Origin: Methylobacterium sp. J-070
Lineage (GTDB): Bacteria; Pseudomonadota; Alphaproteobacteria; Rhizobiales; Beijerinckiaceae
Assembly: GCF_022829385.1 (NCBI RefSeq)
Contig: NZ_JAKSXX010000290.1
Coordinates: 236,952-300,951, forward strand
Direction: 5' to 3'
Length of the DNA stretch: 64,000 bases
The translations under genes were made by a program, and so were the position numbers. The notes beneath the pieces are model-generated. The model did not search any database and was not told where the DNA came from. It worked only from the letters and a program-made list of their open reading frames with translations. The first letter of the stretch is position 1; the number at the start of each line of letters is the position of its first letter. Positions 7,554-16,939 of this stretch are shown one piece after another.

Positions 7554-9653
7554 ATGTATCACGCGATCGTCTTCTTCCCGCTCATCGGCTTCCTGATCGC
7601 TGGCCTGTTCGGCCGGTACATCGGGGCGCGGGCGTGCGAGTACATCACCACGGCGTTCCTCGCCTTCACGGCGCTGATCGCCTGGGGCGTGTTCCTCGAC
7701 GGCGGTCACGCCGAGCGGGTGCAGGTCGCCTCCTGGTTCTCGGCCGGGGACCTGCAGGTCGACTGGGCGTTCAAGATCGACGCCCTGACCCGGGTGATGC
7801 TGGTGGTGGTCACCACGGTCTCGACCCTCGTGCACCTCTACTCCGTGGGCTACATGGAGGAGGATCCGCACCGGCCGCGGTTCTTCGCCTACCTGTCGCT
7901 GTTCACCTTCGCCATGCTGATGCTGGTGACGGCCGACAACCTCGTGCAGATGTTCTTCGGCTGGGAGGGCGTCGGCCTCGCCTCGTACCTGCTGATCGGC
8001 TTCTGGTACGAGAAGCCCTCGGCCAACGCCGCCGCCATGAAGGCCTTCATCGTCAACCGGGTCGGCGATTTCGGCTTCTCGCTCGGCATCTTCCTGGTGT
8101 TCGTGCTGACCGGCTCGGTGGCGTTCGACGCGATCTTCGGCAAGGTCGACGCGATCAAGACGCTCACCTTCCACTTCATCGGCTACGACTGGAACGCCCT
8201 GACGCTCGCCTGCCTGCTGCTGTTCATGGGCGCCATGGGCAAGTCGGCGCAGTTCCTGCTGCACACCTGGCTGCCGGACGCCATGGAGGGCCCGACCCCG
8301 GTCTCGGCGCTGATCCACGCCGCCACCATGGTGACGGCCGGCGTGTTCATGGTCGCGCGCCTGTCGCCGCTGTTCGAGGAGGCGCCGAACGCGCTGGTCG
8401 TCGTGACGGTGATCGGCGGCATCACGGCGTTCTTCGCGGCCACGATCGGCCTCGTGCAGAACGACATCAAGCGGGTGATCGCCTACTCGACCTGCTCGCA
8501 GCTCGGCTACATGTTCGTGGCGCTCGGCGTCGGCGCCTACTCGGCCGCCGTGTTCCACCTGTTCACCCACGCCTTCTTCAAGGCGCTGCTGTTCCTGGGC
8601 GCCGGCTCGGTCATCCACGCGATGCACCATGAGCAGGACATGCGGAACATGGGCGGCCTGCGCCGCTACATCCCCTACACCAGCGCCATGATGGCGATCG
8701 GCTCCCTGGCGCTGATCGGCTTCCCCTACACGGCGGGCTACTACTCCAAGGACGCGATCATCGAGGCGGCCTACGCGTCGAGCCGGCCCGGGCACACGCT
8801 CGCCTTTCTCTGCGTCGTGGTGGCGGCGTTCTTCACCTCGTTCTACTCCTGGCGCCTGTTCTTCATGACCTTCGAGGGTCCGGCCCGCTGGGGCGCCCAC
8901 GCGGCCCACGACCATCACGACGCCCCCGCGGTGGCGCATTCCGCCATGGCGCACGAGGCCGACGGGGCGCCCGGCCACACGGAGGGCGTCGCCCACGACG
9001 ATCACGGTCACGACATCGAGCCGGCGCACAGGAGCGACCTCGTCGCCGACGACCATCACGGGCACGGCGACCACACGCCCCACGAGAGCCCGCCGGTGAT
9101 GACGGTGCCGCTGGCGATCCTCGCCTTCGGCGCGCTGTTCGCCGGGATCATCTTCCACAACCGCTTCATCGGCGAGGGGATGGACGCGTTCTGGGGCCAC
9201 GCCCTGGCGCACGGGCCGGACAACCACATCATGCACGAGATCCACGAGGTCCCGGCACTGGTCTCCTATTCGCCGCTGATCATGCTGATCCTCGGCTTCG
9301 TCCTGGCCTACTGGATGTACATCCGCCGGCCGGAGCTGCCGCGCGCGCTCGCCGCGCAGCAGCCGTCGCTGTACCGGTTTCTGCTCAACAAGTGGTACTT
9401 CGACGAGATCTACGACCGGATCTTCGTCCGCCCGGCCAAGGATTTCGGCCTGTTCCTATGGAAGCAGGGCGACGGCCGGATCATCGACGGGCTCGGCCCC
9501 AACGGCATCGCGGCGCGCGTCGTGGACGTGACCCGCGGCGTGGTCCGCCTGCAGACCGGCTACCTCTACCACTACGCCTTCGTGATGCTCATCGGCGTCG
9601 CCGGCCTGATCAGCTGGTACCTGATGTCCGGCCTGCCCAAGGGTGCTCACTGA
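7554..9653 (+). CDS. nuoL: NADH-quinone oxidoreductase subunit L
   Basis: The ND5-type antiporter-like subunit at the distal end of the membrane arm, 699 residues. It has the conserved helices with MFFGWEGVGLASYLLIGFWY and HTWLPDAMEGPTPVSALIHA. Between about residues 445 and 515 a loop contains more than twenty histidines with many Asp and Glu; this is longer than the equivalent loop in enterobacterial NuoL. The nuoM ATG follows 1 base after the stop. Confidence 0.97.
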   Translation: MYHAIVFFPLIGFLIAGLFGRYIGARACEYITTAFLAFTALIAWGVFLDGGHAERVQVASWFSAGDLQVDWAFKIDALTRVMLVVVTTVSTLVHLYSVGYMEEDPHRPRFFAYLSLFTFAMLMLVTADNLVQMFFGWEGVGLASYLLIGFWYEKPSANAAAMKAFIVNRVGDFGFSLGIFLVFVLTGSVAFDAIFGKVDAIKTLTFHFIGYDWNALTLACLLLFMGAMGKSAQFLLHTWLPDAMEGPTPVSALIHAATMVTAGVFMVARLSPLFEEAPNALVVVTVIGGITAFFAATIGLVQNDIKRVIAYSTCSQLGYMFVALGVGAYSAAVFHLFTHAFFKALLFLGAGSVIHAMHHEQDMRNMGGLRRYIPYTSAMMAIGSLALIGFPYTAGYYSKDAIIEAAYASSRPGHTLAFLCVVVAAFFTSFYSWRLFFMTFEGPARWGAHAAHDHHDAPAVAHSAMAHEADGAPGHTEGVAHDDHGHDIEPAHRSDLVADDHHGHGDHTPHESPPVMTVPLAILAFGALFAGIIFHNRFIGEGMDAFWGHALAHGPDNHIMHEIHEVPALVSYSPLIMLILGFVLAYWMYIRRPELPRALAAQQPSLYRFLLNKWYFDEIYDRIFVRPAKDFGLFLWKQGDGRIIDGLGPNGIAARVVDVTRGVVRLQTGYLYHYAFVMLIGVAGLISWYLMSGLPKGAH

Positions 9654-9654
9654 C

Positions 9655-11175
9655 ATGCTCGGTCTCGGCATCCTCTCCGGCCTGCTGATCGTGCCGCTCT
9701 GCGGCGCGGCCTTCATCCTGACGCTGAGCGGCGACGAGGAGTCGGTGGCGCGCAACAGCCGCTGGGCCGCGCTCGCCACCACGGTGGTCACCTTCCTGCT
9801 CTCGCTGGTGGCCTGGAGCCGCTACGACGCGGCCTCGGCGAGCTTCCAGCTGGTCGAGAGCCACGCGTGGCTCACGGAGACGATCCGGTTCAAGCTCGGC
9901 GTCGACGGCTTCTCGATGCCGCTGATCCTGCTGACCACGTTCCTGATGCCGTTCTGCATCGGCGCCTCGTGGCACTCGATCCACTTCCGGGTGAAGGAGT
10001 ATTTCGTCGCCTTCCTCGTCCTCGAGACGACGATGATCGGCGTGTTCGCCTCGCTGGACCTGCTGCTGTTCTACCTGTTCTTCGAGGCCGGCCTGATCCC
10101 GATGTTCCTGATCATCGGGATCTGGGGCGGCGCGCGCCGGGTCTATGCGAGCTTCAAGTTCTTCCTCTACACCCTGCTCGGCTCGGTGCTGATGCTGCTC
10201 GCCGTCATGGCGATGTACTGGCAGGCCGGCACCACCGACATCCCGACCCTGCTGCAGACCCGCTTCCCGGTGGAGATGCAGACTTGGCTGTGGCTCGCCT
10301 TCTTCGCCTCCTTCGCGGTGAAGATGCCGATGTGGCCGGTCCACACCTGGCTGCCCGACGCCCACGTGGAGGCGCCGACCGCCGGGTCGGTGATCCTGGC
10401 CGGCATCCTCCTGAAGATGGGCGGCTACGGCTTCATCCGGATCTCCCTGCCGATGCTGCCGGTGGCGAGCCACGACTTCGCCCCCCTGGTCTTCGCGCTG
10501 TCGGTGATCGCGATCATCTTCACCTCGCTCACCGCGATGATGCAGACCGACATCAAGAAGCTGATCGCCTACTCGTCGGTGGCCCATATGGGCTTCGTGA
10601 CGCTCGGCCTGTTCACCCTGAACGAGCAGGGCATCCAGGGCGCGCTGTTCCTGATGATCTCCCACGGCATCGTGTCGGGGGCGCTGTTCCTCTGCGTCGG
10701 CGTCGTCTACGACCGGATGCACACCCGCGAGATCTCGGCCTATGGCGGCCTCGTGAAGCGGATGCCGCTCTACGCGGTGGCCATGATGGTGTTCACCATG
10801 GCCAATGTCGGCCTGCCCGGCACCTCCGGCTTCGTCGGCGAGTTCCTGTCGATGCTCGGCGCCTTCAAGGCGAACCCGAACGTCGCGTTCTTCTCGACCT
10901 TCGGCATCATCCTGTCGGCCGGCTACGCCTTGTGGCTCTACGCCCGGGTGATCTACGGCAAGCTGGAGAAGCCGAACCTCCAGGGCATCCTCGACCTCGA
11001 CACCCGCGAGAAGATCATCCTGGCGCCCCTCGTGGTGCTGACGATCTACTACGGCGTGCACCCGGCCCCCATCCTCGACGTGTTCGCGCCCTCGACGGAT
11101 GCGCTGATGGCGAGCATGAAGGCCGCCCTCGCCAACACCCAGACCGCGGCCGCCGCGCTCCCGATCCCGCGCTGA
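9655..11175 (+). CDS. nuoM: NADH-quinone oxidoreductase subunit M
   Basis: The ND4-type proton-translocating subunit of the membrane arm. The ATG at 9655 directly follows the nuoL stop and gives 506 residues; a GTG at 9643 would overlap nuoL by 11 bases and is less likely. Conserved segments include the membrane glutamate in FFEAGLIPMFLIIG and HTWLPDAHVEAPTAGSV. Confidence 0.96.
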   Translation: MLGLGILSGLLIVPLCGAAFILTLSGDEESVARNSRWAALATTVVTFLLSLVAWSRYDAASASFQLVESHAWLTETIRFKLGVDGFSMPLILLTTFLMPFCIGASWHSIHFRVKEYFVAFLVLETTMIGVFASLDLLLFYLFFEAGLIPMFLIIGIWGGARRVYASFKFFLYTLLGSVLMLLAVMAMYWQAGTTDIPTLLQTRFPVEMQTWLWLAFFASFAVKMPMWPVHTWLPDAHVEAPTAGSVILAGILLKMGGYGFIRISLPMLPVASHDFAPLVFALSVIAIIFTSLTAMMQTDIKKLIAYSSVAHMGFVTLGLFTLNEQGIQGALFLMISHGIVSGALFLCVGVVYDRMHTREISAYGGLVKRMPLYAVAMMVFTMANVGLPGTSGFVGEFLSMLGAFKANPNVAFFSTFGIILSAGYALWLYARVIYGKLEKPNLQGILDLDTREKIILAPLVVLTIYYGVHPAPILDVFAPSTDALMASMKAALANTQTAAAALPIPR

Positions 11176-11185
11176 GACGGAAACA

Positions 11186-12631
11186 ATGCCCACCGTCCAC
11201 TCCGTGCTGCCCTCGCTGACGCCGCTGCTGCCCGAGCTGATCCTCGGCATCGGCGTGCTGGTCCTGATCCTCTACGGCGCCTGGCGCGGCGACCGCTCCG
11301 CCGAATCCGTGAGCATCGGCGCGCTGGTCCTGCTCCTGGTCGCCCTGTTCGTGGTGGTGTCGCAGCCGGTCCCCGGACGGGTCACGACCCTGTCGGGGGC
11401 CTTCGTCTCGGACGCCTTCTCCAAGGTGATGAAGTCGCTGGTTCTGCTCGGCTCGTCGGCGACGATTTTGCTGGCGCACGACTTCTTCAAGCGCGAGCGG
11501 ATCGACCGGTTCGAGTTCCCGGTGCTGATCCTGCTCTGCACCATCGGCATGATGGTGATGGTCTCGGCCAACGACCTGATCGCGCTCTATCTGGGTCTGG
11601 AACTGCAGTCGCTGGCCGCCTACGTGATCGCGGCGTTCCACCGCGACGACGCCAAGTCCACCGAGGCCGGCCTGAAGTACTTCGTGCTGGGCGCGCTCTC
11701 CTCCGGCATGCTGCTGTACGGCGCCTCGCTGGTCTACGGGTTCACCGGCACGGTCTCGTTCCCCGGCATCGTCTCGGCGCTGAACGAGAATGCCGGGCTG
11801 GGCATCGTGCTGGGCATCGTGTTCCTGGCCGCGGGCGTGTGCTTCAAGATGTCGGCGGTGCCGTTCCACATGTGGACGCCCGACGTCTACGAGGGCTCGC
11901 CGACTCCGGTGACCGCCTTCTTCGCCACCGCGCCCAAGATGGCGGCCGTGTCGATGACCGTGCGGGTGTTCATCGGCGCGATGCCGGACGTGACGGCGAT
12001 CTGGCAGCAGATCTTCATCTTCGTCTCGGTGGTCTCGATGGCGCTCGGCTCCTTCGCGGCCATCGGCCAGACCTCGATCAAGCGCCTGATGGCCTACTCG
12101 TCGATCGCCAATATCGGCTACGCGCTGATCGGGCTTGCCTGCGGCTCGGAGGAGGGGATCAGCGGCCTCGTCACCTACATGATCATCTACCTGGCGATGA
12201 CGCTCGGCACCTTCGCGATCATCCTGTCGCTCCGGCGCCGGGACGTGATGTTCGAGACGATCGAGGACCTGTCGGGCCTGTCGCGCACCCATCCGTGGCT
12301 GGCCTTCTGCCTCGCCGCGATGATGTTCTCGCTGGCCGGCATCCCGCCCCTCGCCGGGTTCTTCGCCAAGTTCTACGTCTTCGCCGCCGCCATCAAGGCG
12401 GGCCTCGTGACCCTGGCGGTGATCGGCGTCGTCACCAGCGTGATCGGGGCCTACTACTACCTGCGCATCGTGCGGATCATGTATTTCGACGAGCCGAAGG
12501 AGCCCTACGAGGCGATGGCCCCGGGGCTTCGCGTGGTGCTGGCCCTGTCGAGCGTCGTGGTGGTGCTGTTCTTCCTGCTGCCCGGACCGCTGGTCGGCGC
12601 CGCCGGCCGGGCCGCCCGGTCGCTGTTCTAG
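11186..12631 (+). CDS. nuoN: NADH-quinone oxidoreductase subunit N
   Basis: The ND2-type antiporter-like subunit, 481 residues and about 14 hydrophobic helices. The conserved glutamate lies in LYLGLELQSLAAYVIAA and the lysine-containing helix in FKMSAVPFHMWTPDVYEG. It is the last gene of the nuo operon, 10 bases after nuoM. Confidence 0.97.
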   Translation: MPTVHSVLPSLTPLLPELILGIGVLVLILYGAWRGDRSAESVSIGALVLLLVALFVVVSQPVPGRVTTLSGAFVSDAFSKVMKSLVLLGSSATILLAHDFFKRERIDRFEFPVLILLCTIGMMVMVSANDLIALYLGLELQSLAAYVIAAFHRDDAKSTEAGLKYFVLGALSSGMLLYGASLVYGFTGTVSFPGIVSALNENAGLGIVLGIVFLAAGVCFKMSAVPFHMWTPDVYEGSPTPVTAFFATAPKMAAVSMTVRVFIGAMPDVTAIWQQIFIFVSVVSMALGSFAAIGQTSIKRLMAYSSIANIGYALIGLACGSEEGISGLVTYMIIYLAMTLGTFAIILSLRRRDVMFETIEDLSGLSRTHPWLAFCLAAMMFSLAGIPPLAGFFAKFYVFAAAIKAGLVTLAVIGVVTSVIGAYYYLRIVRIMYFDEPKEPYEAMAPGLRVVLALSSVVVVLFFLLPGPLVGAAGRAARSLF

Positions 12632-12685
12632 GGCATCGCGGGTTCCGGCTTTGACGGGCATACGACAGATCAAGAAACCGTCGCC

Positions 12686-13489
12686 TTGAGCTACAGACTC
12701 GGGCCCGAGGCACGCGCCCAGGGCCATCGCCTGCACGTCCACGATCGTCTCGGCTCCACCAACACGGAGGCCATGGGACAGGCGCGCGCGGGCGAGACCG
12801 GCCCGCTCTGGGTGGTGACGCACCGCCAGGAGGCGGGACGGGGCCGGCGGGGCAACGCCTGGGCGTCGCTGCCGGGCAACCTCGCCGCGAGCGTGCTCTG
12901 GCCGGTCCTGGGCGTGCCGCCGGAGCATCTCGCGGAACTGGGCTTCGTCGCCGGTCTCGCGCTGATCGATGCGCTGTCGGCCGCCTGCGGCACCCTGCCG
13001 GATACCGAAGCCGGGGGCGGCGCCCGATCTGTGAAGCTCAAATGGCCCAACGACGTGCTGCTCGGCACGGCCAAGCTCGCCGGTCTGCTCCTGGAGGCGG
13101 AGACGCTGCCGAGCGGCCGCCGGGCCGCGGTGATCGGCTTCGGTGTCAACGTCGCGGCGGCCCCGGACGGTCTGGGCGCCGCCTGTCTGGCGGAGACGGG
13201 TTACGTGGGCGGCGCCGAAGCGCTACTGGAGCCTCTCTCGGACCGGATGGCTGCGCGGGCGCGCGCCTGGGACCGGGGACGGAATTTCGCTGCCCTGCGC
13301 GCCGAATGGCTGGCGCAGGCCGCAGGTCTCGGGTCCGGGATCGCGGTGCGCAGCGGCGGGCATACCCTGAGGGGCGTGTTCGAGACCATCGACGAGGGGG
13401 GGCGGCTCGTGATCCTCGCCCCCGACGGGAACCGGCATACCGTGACGGCGGGCGAGGTGCATTTCGGAACGGCCGCGACGGCGGCGTGA
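12686..13489 (+). CDS. birA: biotin--[acetyl-CoA-carboxylase] ligase
   Basis: This enzyme attaches biotin through biotinyl-AMP to biotin carboxyl carrier proteins. The 267-residue protein is the short form, with no N-terminal helix-turn-helix, so it should not repress bio genes. It shows the ligase motifs GRGRRGNAW and LKWPNDVLL and a C-terminal SH3-like domain. The start is a TTG at 12686 (MSYRLGPEAR). It lies 54 bases after nuoN, a position conserved in Rhizobiales. Confidence 0.92.
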   Translation: MSYRLGPEARAQGHRLHVHDRLGSTNTEAMGQARAGETGPLWVVTHRQEAGRGRRGNAWASLPGNLAASVLWPVLGVPPEHLAELGFVAGLALIDALSAACGTLPDTEAGGGARSVKLKWPNDVLLGTAKLAGLLLEAETLPSGRRAAVIGFGVNVAAAPDGLGAACLAETGYVGGAEALLEPLSDRMAARARAWDRGRNFAALRAEWLAQAAGLGSGIAVRSGGHTLRGVFETIDEGGRLVILAPDGNRHTVTAGEVHFGTAATAA

Positions 13490-13505
13490 GTTTGGACGAC
13501 GACAG

Positions 13506-15179
13506 ATGGTGATGGGACAGGAGGAGCTGGTCTTCCTGCCGCTCGGCGGCGTGGGCGAGATCGGAATGAATGCGGCCCTGTACGGGTTCGGCCCGGAGAA
13601 GGGCCGGAAGTGGATCATGGTCGATTGCGGCATGGGCTTCGCCGGCGAGGAGAACATGCCGGGCATCGACCTGATGTTCCCGGACCTCACCTTCATCGAG
13701 CAGCGGCGCAAGGACCTGCTGGGGATCTTCATCACCCACGCGCACGAGGACCATATCGGGGCGATCTCCGAGCTGTGGTCGCGGCTCAAGGCACCGGTCT
13801 ACGCGACCCGCTTCGCCAAGAACCTGCTGGAGACCCGCCGCCTCTCGGATCCCGGGGCTCCGAAGGTCGATCTGCGCGAGGTCAAGCCCGGCCGGCGCAT
13901 CAATGCCGGCCCCTTCGAGCTCGAATACGTCCCGGTCTCGCACTCGATCCCGGAATCGAACGCCATCGCGATCCGCACCGCGGCGGGCCTCGTGCTGCAT
14001 ACCGGCGACTGGAAGATCGACCCGACGCCGATCGCCGGTTCGGTCACCTCGCCGGAAGCGTTCACGGCCCTGGGCGACGAGGGCATTCTCGCCATCGTCT
14101 GCGACTCGACCAACGTGGTGCGGGAAGGCTTCTCCCCCAGCGAGAAGGCCGTCGCCGAGACCCTCAAGACCCTGATCGCGGACGCCCCCCACCGGGTGGC
14201 GGTGACCACCTTCGCGTCGAACGTCGCTCGGATCCGCGCGGTTGCCGAGGCGGCCGTGGCGTGCGGGCGCGAGATCGTCGCGGTCGGCCGGGCCATGGAC
14301 CGGGTGATCGATGTCGCCCGCGAGTGCGGCTACCTCGACGGCCTGCCCGAGTTCCGCCGCGCGGATTCGTGGAAGAGCCTGCCGCGGGAGCGGGTCGTGG
14401 CCCTGCTCACCGGCTCGCAGGGCGAGCCGCGGGCGGCGCTCGCCCGGGTCTCCCGCCGCGACCACCCGGATATCAGCCTGGCCTCGGGCGATCGGGTGAT
14501 CTTCTCGTCGCGGGCGATCCCCGGCAACGAGCGCGACGTCGGGTCGATCATCAACGACCTGATCGAGCAGGGGGTCGAGGTGATCACCGACCGCACCGAA
14601 CTCGTCCACGTCTCCGGCCACCCGCGCCGGGACGAGATGGTCGAGATGTACAAGTGGACCCGCCCCGGCACCGCGATCCCGGTGCACGGCGAGCCGCTGC
14701 ACCTCGACGAGCACGCGCGCTTCGCCCGGGCCCAGGGCGTGCAGAACGTCGTCAAGGCGCGCAACGGCAGCCTCGTCCGCCTGAGCCCCGGCACGCCCGC
14801 GGTGATCGACAACGTCAAGGCCGGACGCCTGTTCAAGGACGGCGACGTCCTGATCGACGACAAGGACCGGGCGATCCCCGAGCGGCGCAAGCTCATGCAG
14901 GCGGGTCTGGTCTCGGTGGCCATCGCCATCGACGAGGACGGCGTCGTGCTCGGCGAGCCGGCGGTGGACATCATCGGCCTGCCGAACCGCGGCCGGTCGG
15001 GCGACCCGCTGATCGACACGGTGGTGGACGCGGTCTCCCGGACCCTGTCGGGCCTGTCGCGCGGCAAGCTCAAGGACTCGGAGGGCGTCGAGAAGGCGGT
15101 CGACCGGGCCGTGCGGACCGCGGTCAACGAGGTCTGGGGCAAGAAGCCCGCGTGCCACGTGCAGGTCGTGGAAGTTTAA
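13506..15179 (+). CDS. rnj: ribonuclease J
   Basis: A metallo-beta-lactamase/beta-CASP ribonuclease for RNA maturation and decay, with endonuclease and 5'-3' exonuclease activity in the family. It has 557 residues. The zinc motif HAHEDH is at residues 78-83, beta-CASP motifs follow (VCDSTNVVREG, LTGSQGEPRAAL), and VSGHPRRDE supplies later ligands. It starts 16 bases after birA. Confidence 0.94.
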   Translation: MVMGQEELVFLPLGGVGEIGMNAALYGFGPEKGRKWIMVDCGMGFAGEENMPGIDLMFPDLTFIEQRRKDLLGIFITHAHEDHIGAISELWSRLKAPVYATRFAKNLLETRRLSDPGAPKVDLREVKPGRRINAGPFELEYVPVSHSIPESNAIAIRTAAGLVLHTGDWKIDPTPIAGSVTSPEAFTALGDEGILAIVCDSTNVVREGFSPSEKAVAETLKTLIADAPHRVAVTTFASNVARIRAVAEAAVACGREIVAVGRAMDRVIDVARECGYLDGLPEFRRADSWKSLPRERVVALLTGSQGEPRAALARVSRRDHPDISLASGDRVIFSSRAIPGNERDVGSIINDLIEQGVEVITDRTELVHVSGHPRRDEMVEMYKWTRPGTAIPVHGEPLHLDEHARFARAQGVQNVVKARNGSLVRLSPGTPAVIDNVKAGRLFKDGDVLIDDKDRAIPERRKLMQAGLVSVAIAIDEDGVVLGEPAVDIIGLPNRGRSGDPLIDTVVDAVSRTLSGLSRGKLKDSEGVEKAVDRAVRTAVNEVWGKKPACHVQVVEV

Positions 15180-15221
15180 GGTACGAAACCGGCACGACAG
15201 ACCGAGGCAGATCCTCCCCAT

Positions 15222-15307
15222 CCCCTCATCCTCAAGTGTCCGCGGCGCGGGCCTCGAAGCAGATCTCCTTCGAGGCCTTCGGTGCGCTCCGGCCCCGGGA
15301 TGAGGGC
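15222..15307. repeat. intergenic palindromic element between rnj and mce
   Basis: A perfect 10-bp stem GGCCTCGAAG/CTTCGAGGCC (15250-15259 and 15268-15277, 8-base loop) sits inside an outer inverted pair CCCTCATCC/GGATGAGGG (15223-15231 and 15298-15306). The nested design looks like the repetitive intergenic palindromes of this group. It may also act as an RNA terminator or stabiliser between the two genes. Confidence 0.5.
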
Positions 15308-15361
15308 GATGGAGGGAGACGGCGAGGGCCTGCCATCGGCATTCGAACGGGGAGGAACACC

Positions 15362-15766
15362 ATGATCGGCCGTCTCAATCACGTGGCCATCGCCGTGCAG
15401 GACCTCGAGGCCGCCTGCGCGGTCTATCGCGACACGCTCGGCGCCACGATCACGCCGCCCCTGCCGCAGCCCGAGCACGGGGTCACGGTGGTGTTCGTCG
15501 AGCTGCCGAACAGCAAGATCGAGTTGATGGCGCCTCTGGGCGAAGGCTCGCCGATCGAGGCCTTCGTGGCGCGCAACCCGGGCGGGGGCGTCCATCACGT
15601 CTGCTACGAGGTCGACGATATCCTGGCCGCCCGCGACAAGCTCAAGGGACAGGGGGCCCGGGTGCTCGGCACCGGCGAGCCGCGGATCGGCGCCCACGGC
15701 AAGCCCGTGCTGTTCCTGCACCCCAAGGATTTCCTGGGTACCCTAGTCGAGCTGGAGCAGGTGTGA
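15362..15766 (+). CDS. mce: methylmalonyl-CoA epimerase
   Basis: This enzyme interconverts (R)- and (S)-methylmalonyl-CoA in propionate metabolism and the ethylmalonyl-CoA pathway used by methylotrophs. It is a 134-residue VOC/glyoxalase-fold protein from the ATG at 15362. Expected metal-ligand positions are His in LNHVAIAVQD, His in GVHHVCYEV and Glu in GTLVELEQV. Its stop overlaps the GTG of the next gene. Confidence 0.93.
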   Translation: MIGRLNHVAIAVQDLEAACAVYRDTLGATITPPLPQPEHGVTVVFVELPNSKIELMAPLGEGSPIEAFVARNPGGGVHHVCYEVDDILAARDKLKGQGARVLGTGEPRIGAHGKPVLFLHPKDFLGTLVELEQV

Positions 15767-16098
15767 GCCGGATGATGGCGCGGCTGGCCCGCTCGACCCC
15801 GGTGACGCTCGCGGTGGTCACCGTGCTGGTCGCCGCCTTCGTGGCGGCGGGCGTGGGCCTGTTCAAGCTCACGGTGGGCGGGGCGATCGCCCTCTACTTC
15901 GTGGTCTGGTGGACCCTGCTCTTCGCGGTCCTGCCCCTGCGCAACCAGCCGGAGACCCGGCCCGGCTACGTGGTCCCGGGACAGGATCCGGGCGCGCCGG
16001 CGACGCCGCGGCTGCGCGAGAAGGCCATCTGGACGACGCTGGTGGCCGGAGCGGCGTTCCTGCTCGCCCTGGCGATATTCCCGCTCACCGGGCTGTAG
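15763..16098 (+). CDS. DUF1467 family membrane protein
   Basis: A 111-residue protein with an N-terminal hydrophobic helix, a second helix ending in the conserved YFVVWWTLLFAVLPL, a hydrophilic segment with PGAPATPRLREKAIWTT, and a C-terminal helix. This is the pattern of DUF1467, an alphaproteobacterial family of unknown function that commonly lies between mce and proS. The GTG start overlaps the mce stop (GTGTGA), so translation is coupled. Confidence 0.85.
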   Translation: MSRMMARLARSTPVTLAVVTVLVAAFVAAGVGLFKLTVGGAIALYFVVWWTLLFAVLPLRNQPETRPGYVVPGQDPGAPATPRLREKAIWTTLVAGAAFLLALAIFPLTGL

Positions 16099-16115
16099 CG
16101 CCTCATCCCGAACGG

Positions 16116-16147
16116 CGGGCCCCATCTTTCGGGACGATGCGGGCCCG
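16116..16147. terminator. possible bidirectional hairpin between convergent genes
   Basis: CGGGCCC (16116-16122) can pair with GGGCCCG (16141-16147). It lies between the 3' ends of the DUF1467 gene (+) and the small gene at 16154-16351 (-). There is no clear T-tract. Confidence 0.3.
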
Positions 16148-16153
16148 GGCGGC

Positions 16154-16351
16154 TCAGAGCAGCCTGCCGGAGGTCGGCATCACCGTCAGCGACTTACCCG
16201 CCCGCGCCACCAGATGGGCGAAGGCGAGGGCCGCCGCCGAGGCCTGCGCGGCCGACGGGAAGGTCTGGTCCGATTCGGCGATCGTCTCGTGGGTCGCGTT
16301 GAGGAGGACCCAGGACCACCTCGTATCGGCTTGGCGGATCTGGAAGTGCAT
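16154..16351 (-). CDS. hypothetical small protein, YegP/DUF1508-like
   Basis: A 65-residue protein, MHFQIRQADTRWSWVLLN followed by a polar stretch and an alanine-rich helix. The order of a short beta strand, a WxW-type strand and an A-rich helix resembles DUF1508/YegP domains, but the match is by eye only. An upstream in-frame ATG (to 16366) would add five residues. It converges with the DUF1467 gene and stands alone. Confidence 0.45.
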   Translation of the reverse strand: MHFQIRQADTRWSWVLLNATHETIAESDQTFPSAAQASAAALAFAHLVARAGKSLTVMPTSGRLL

Positions 16352-16560
16352 GGCCGGTCCAACCATTCGGGACCGGACGACCTTGCGCGCGTCGGGAGCC
16401 TGGCGGGTTAACGACGGGACCGGGCAATGTCGAACACTCGACAGAGCGGTGGCTTGTCCTCGCTAATCCCGCTCTTCACAGAGCCCACGATGTCGCAACC
16501 GGGTCTCGGCGGCGCCGGCTCGGCCCGCGGGGATGTCGGCGGACCGCCCGCGACAATAAA

Positions 16561-16587
16561 AAAAGCAAGGCCCGAGGCCTTGCTTTT
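16561..16587. terminator. perfect 12-bp palindrome, likely bidirectional Rho-independent terminator
   Basis: AAAAGCAAGGCC (16561-16572), loop CGA, GGCCTTGCTTTT (16576-16587). The GC core is flanked by A-tract and T-tract, the classic shape for termination in both directions. The rest of 16367-16939 has no convincing gene. 16588-16939 is the leader region of proS and contains an unusually AT-rich patch near 16690-16780. Confidence 0.8.
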
Positions 16588-16939
16588 CAAGCTTCAATGG
16601 CTCGACCTTGATATATCCCTCGCATTTGGCTGCGGGGCGGTCGCTTTTCCTCCCGAGACTCGGACCTTGCGCCGCCTCTTCCGGGCATCGCAAACATCGC
16701 CGGACGCTTATAGGAACAACAATTCGTGTTGTCACCGGGTCCGAGAGAAAAAACTGCGCTTTCTTGCCGGCAAATGGGCAGATCGTATCCGGGGCCGGGG
16801 CCGTCGTGGTCGGCCCCCGGCGAGGGGCGATTACGCCGGTCCGTGGTCGCGCAGTGCTTGTAATTTGCGTCTCCGGCGTGTTGTGTGCCCGCGCGCCGCG
16901 GCTCCTCCCGGCCCTTTCCACTTCCAAGACCCAGACGAC

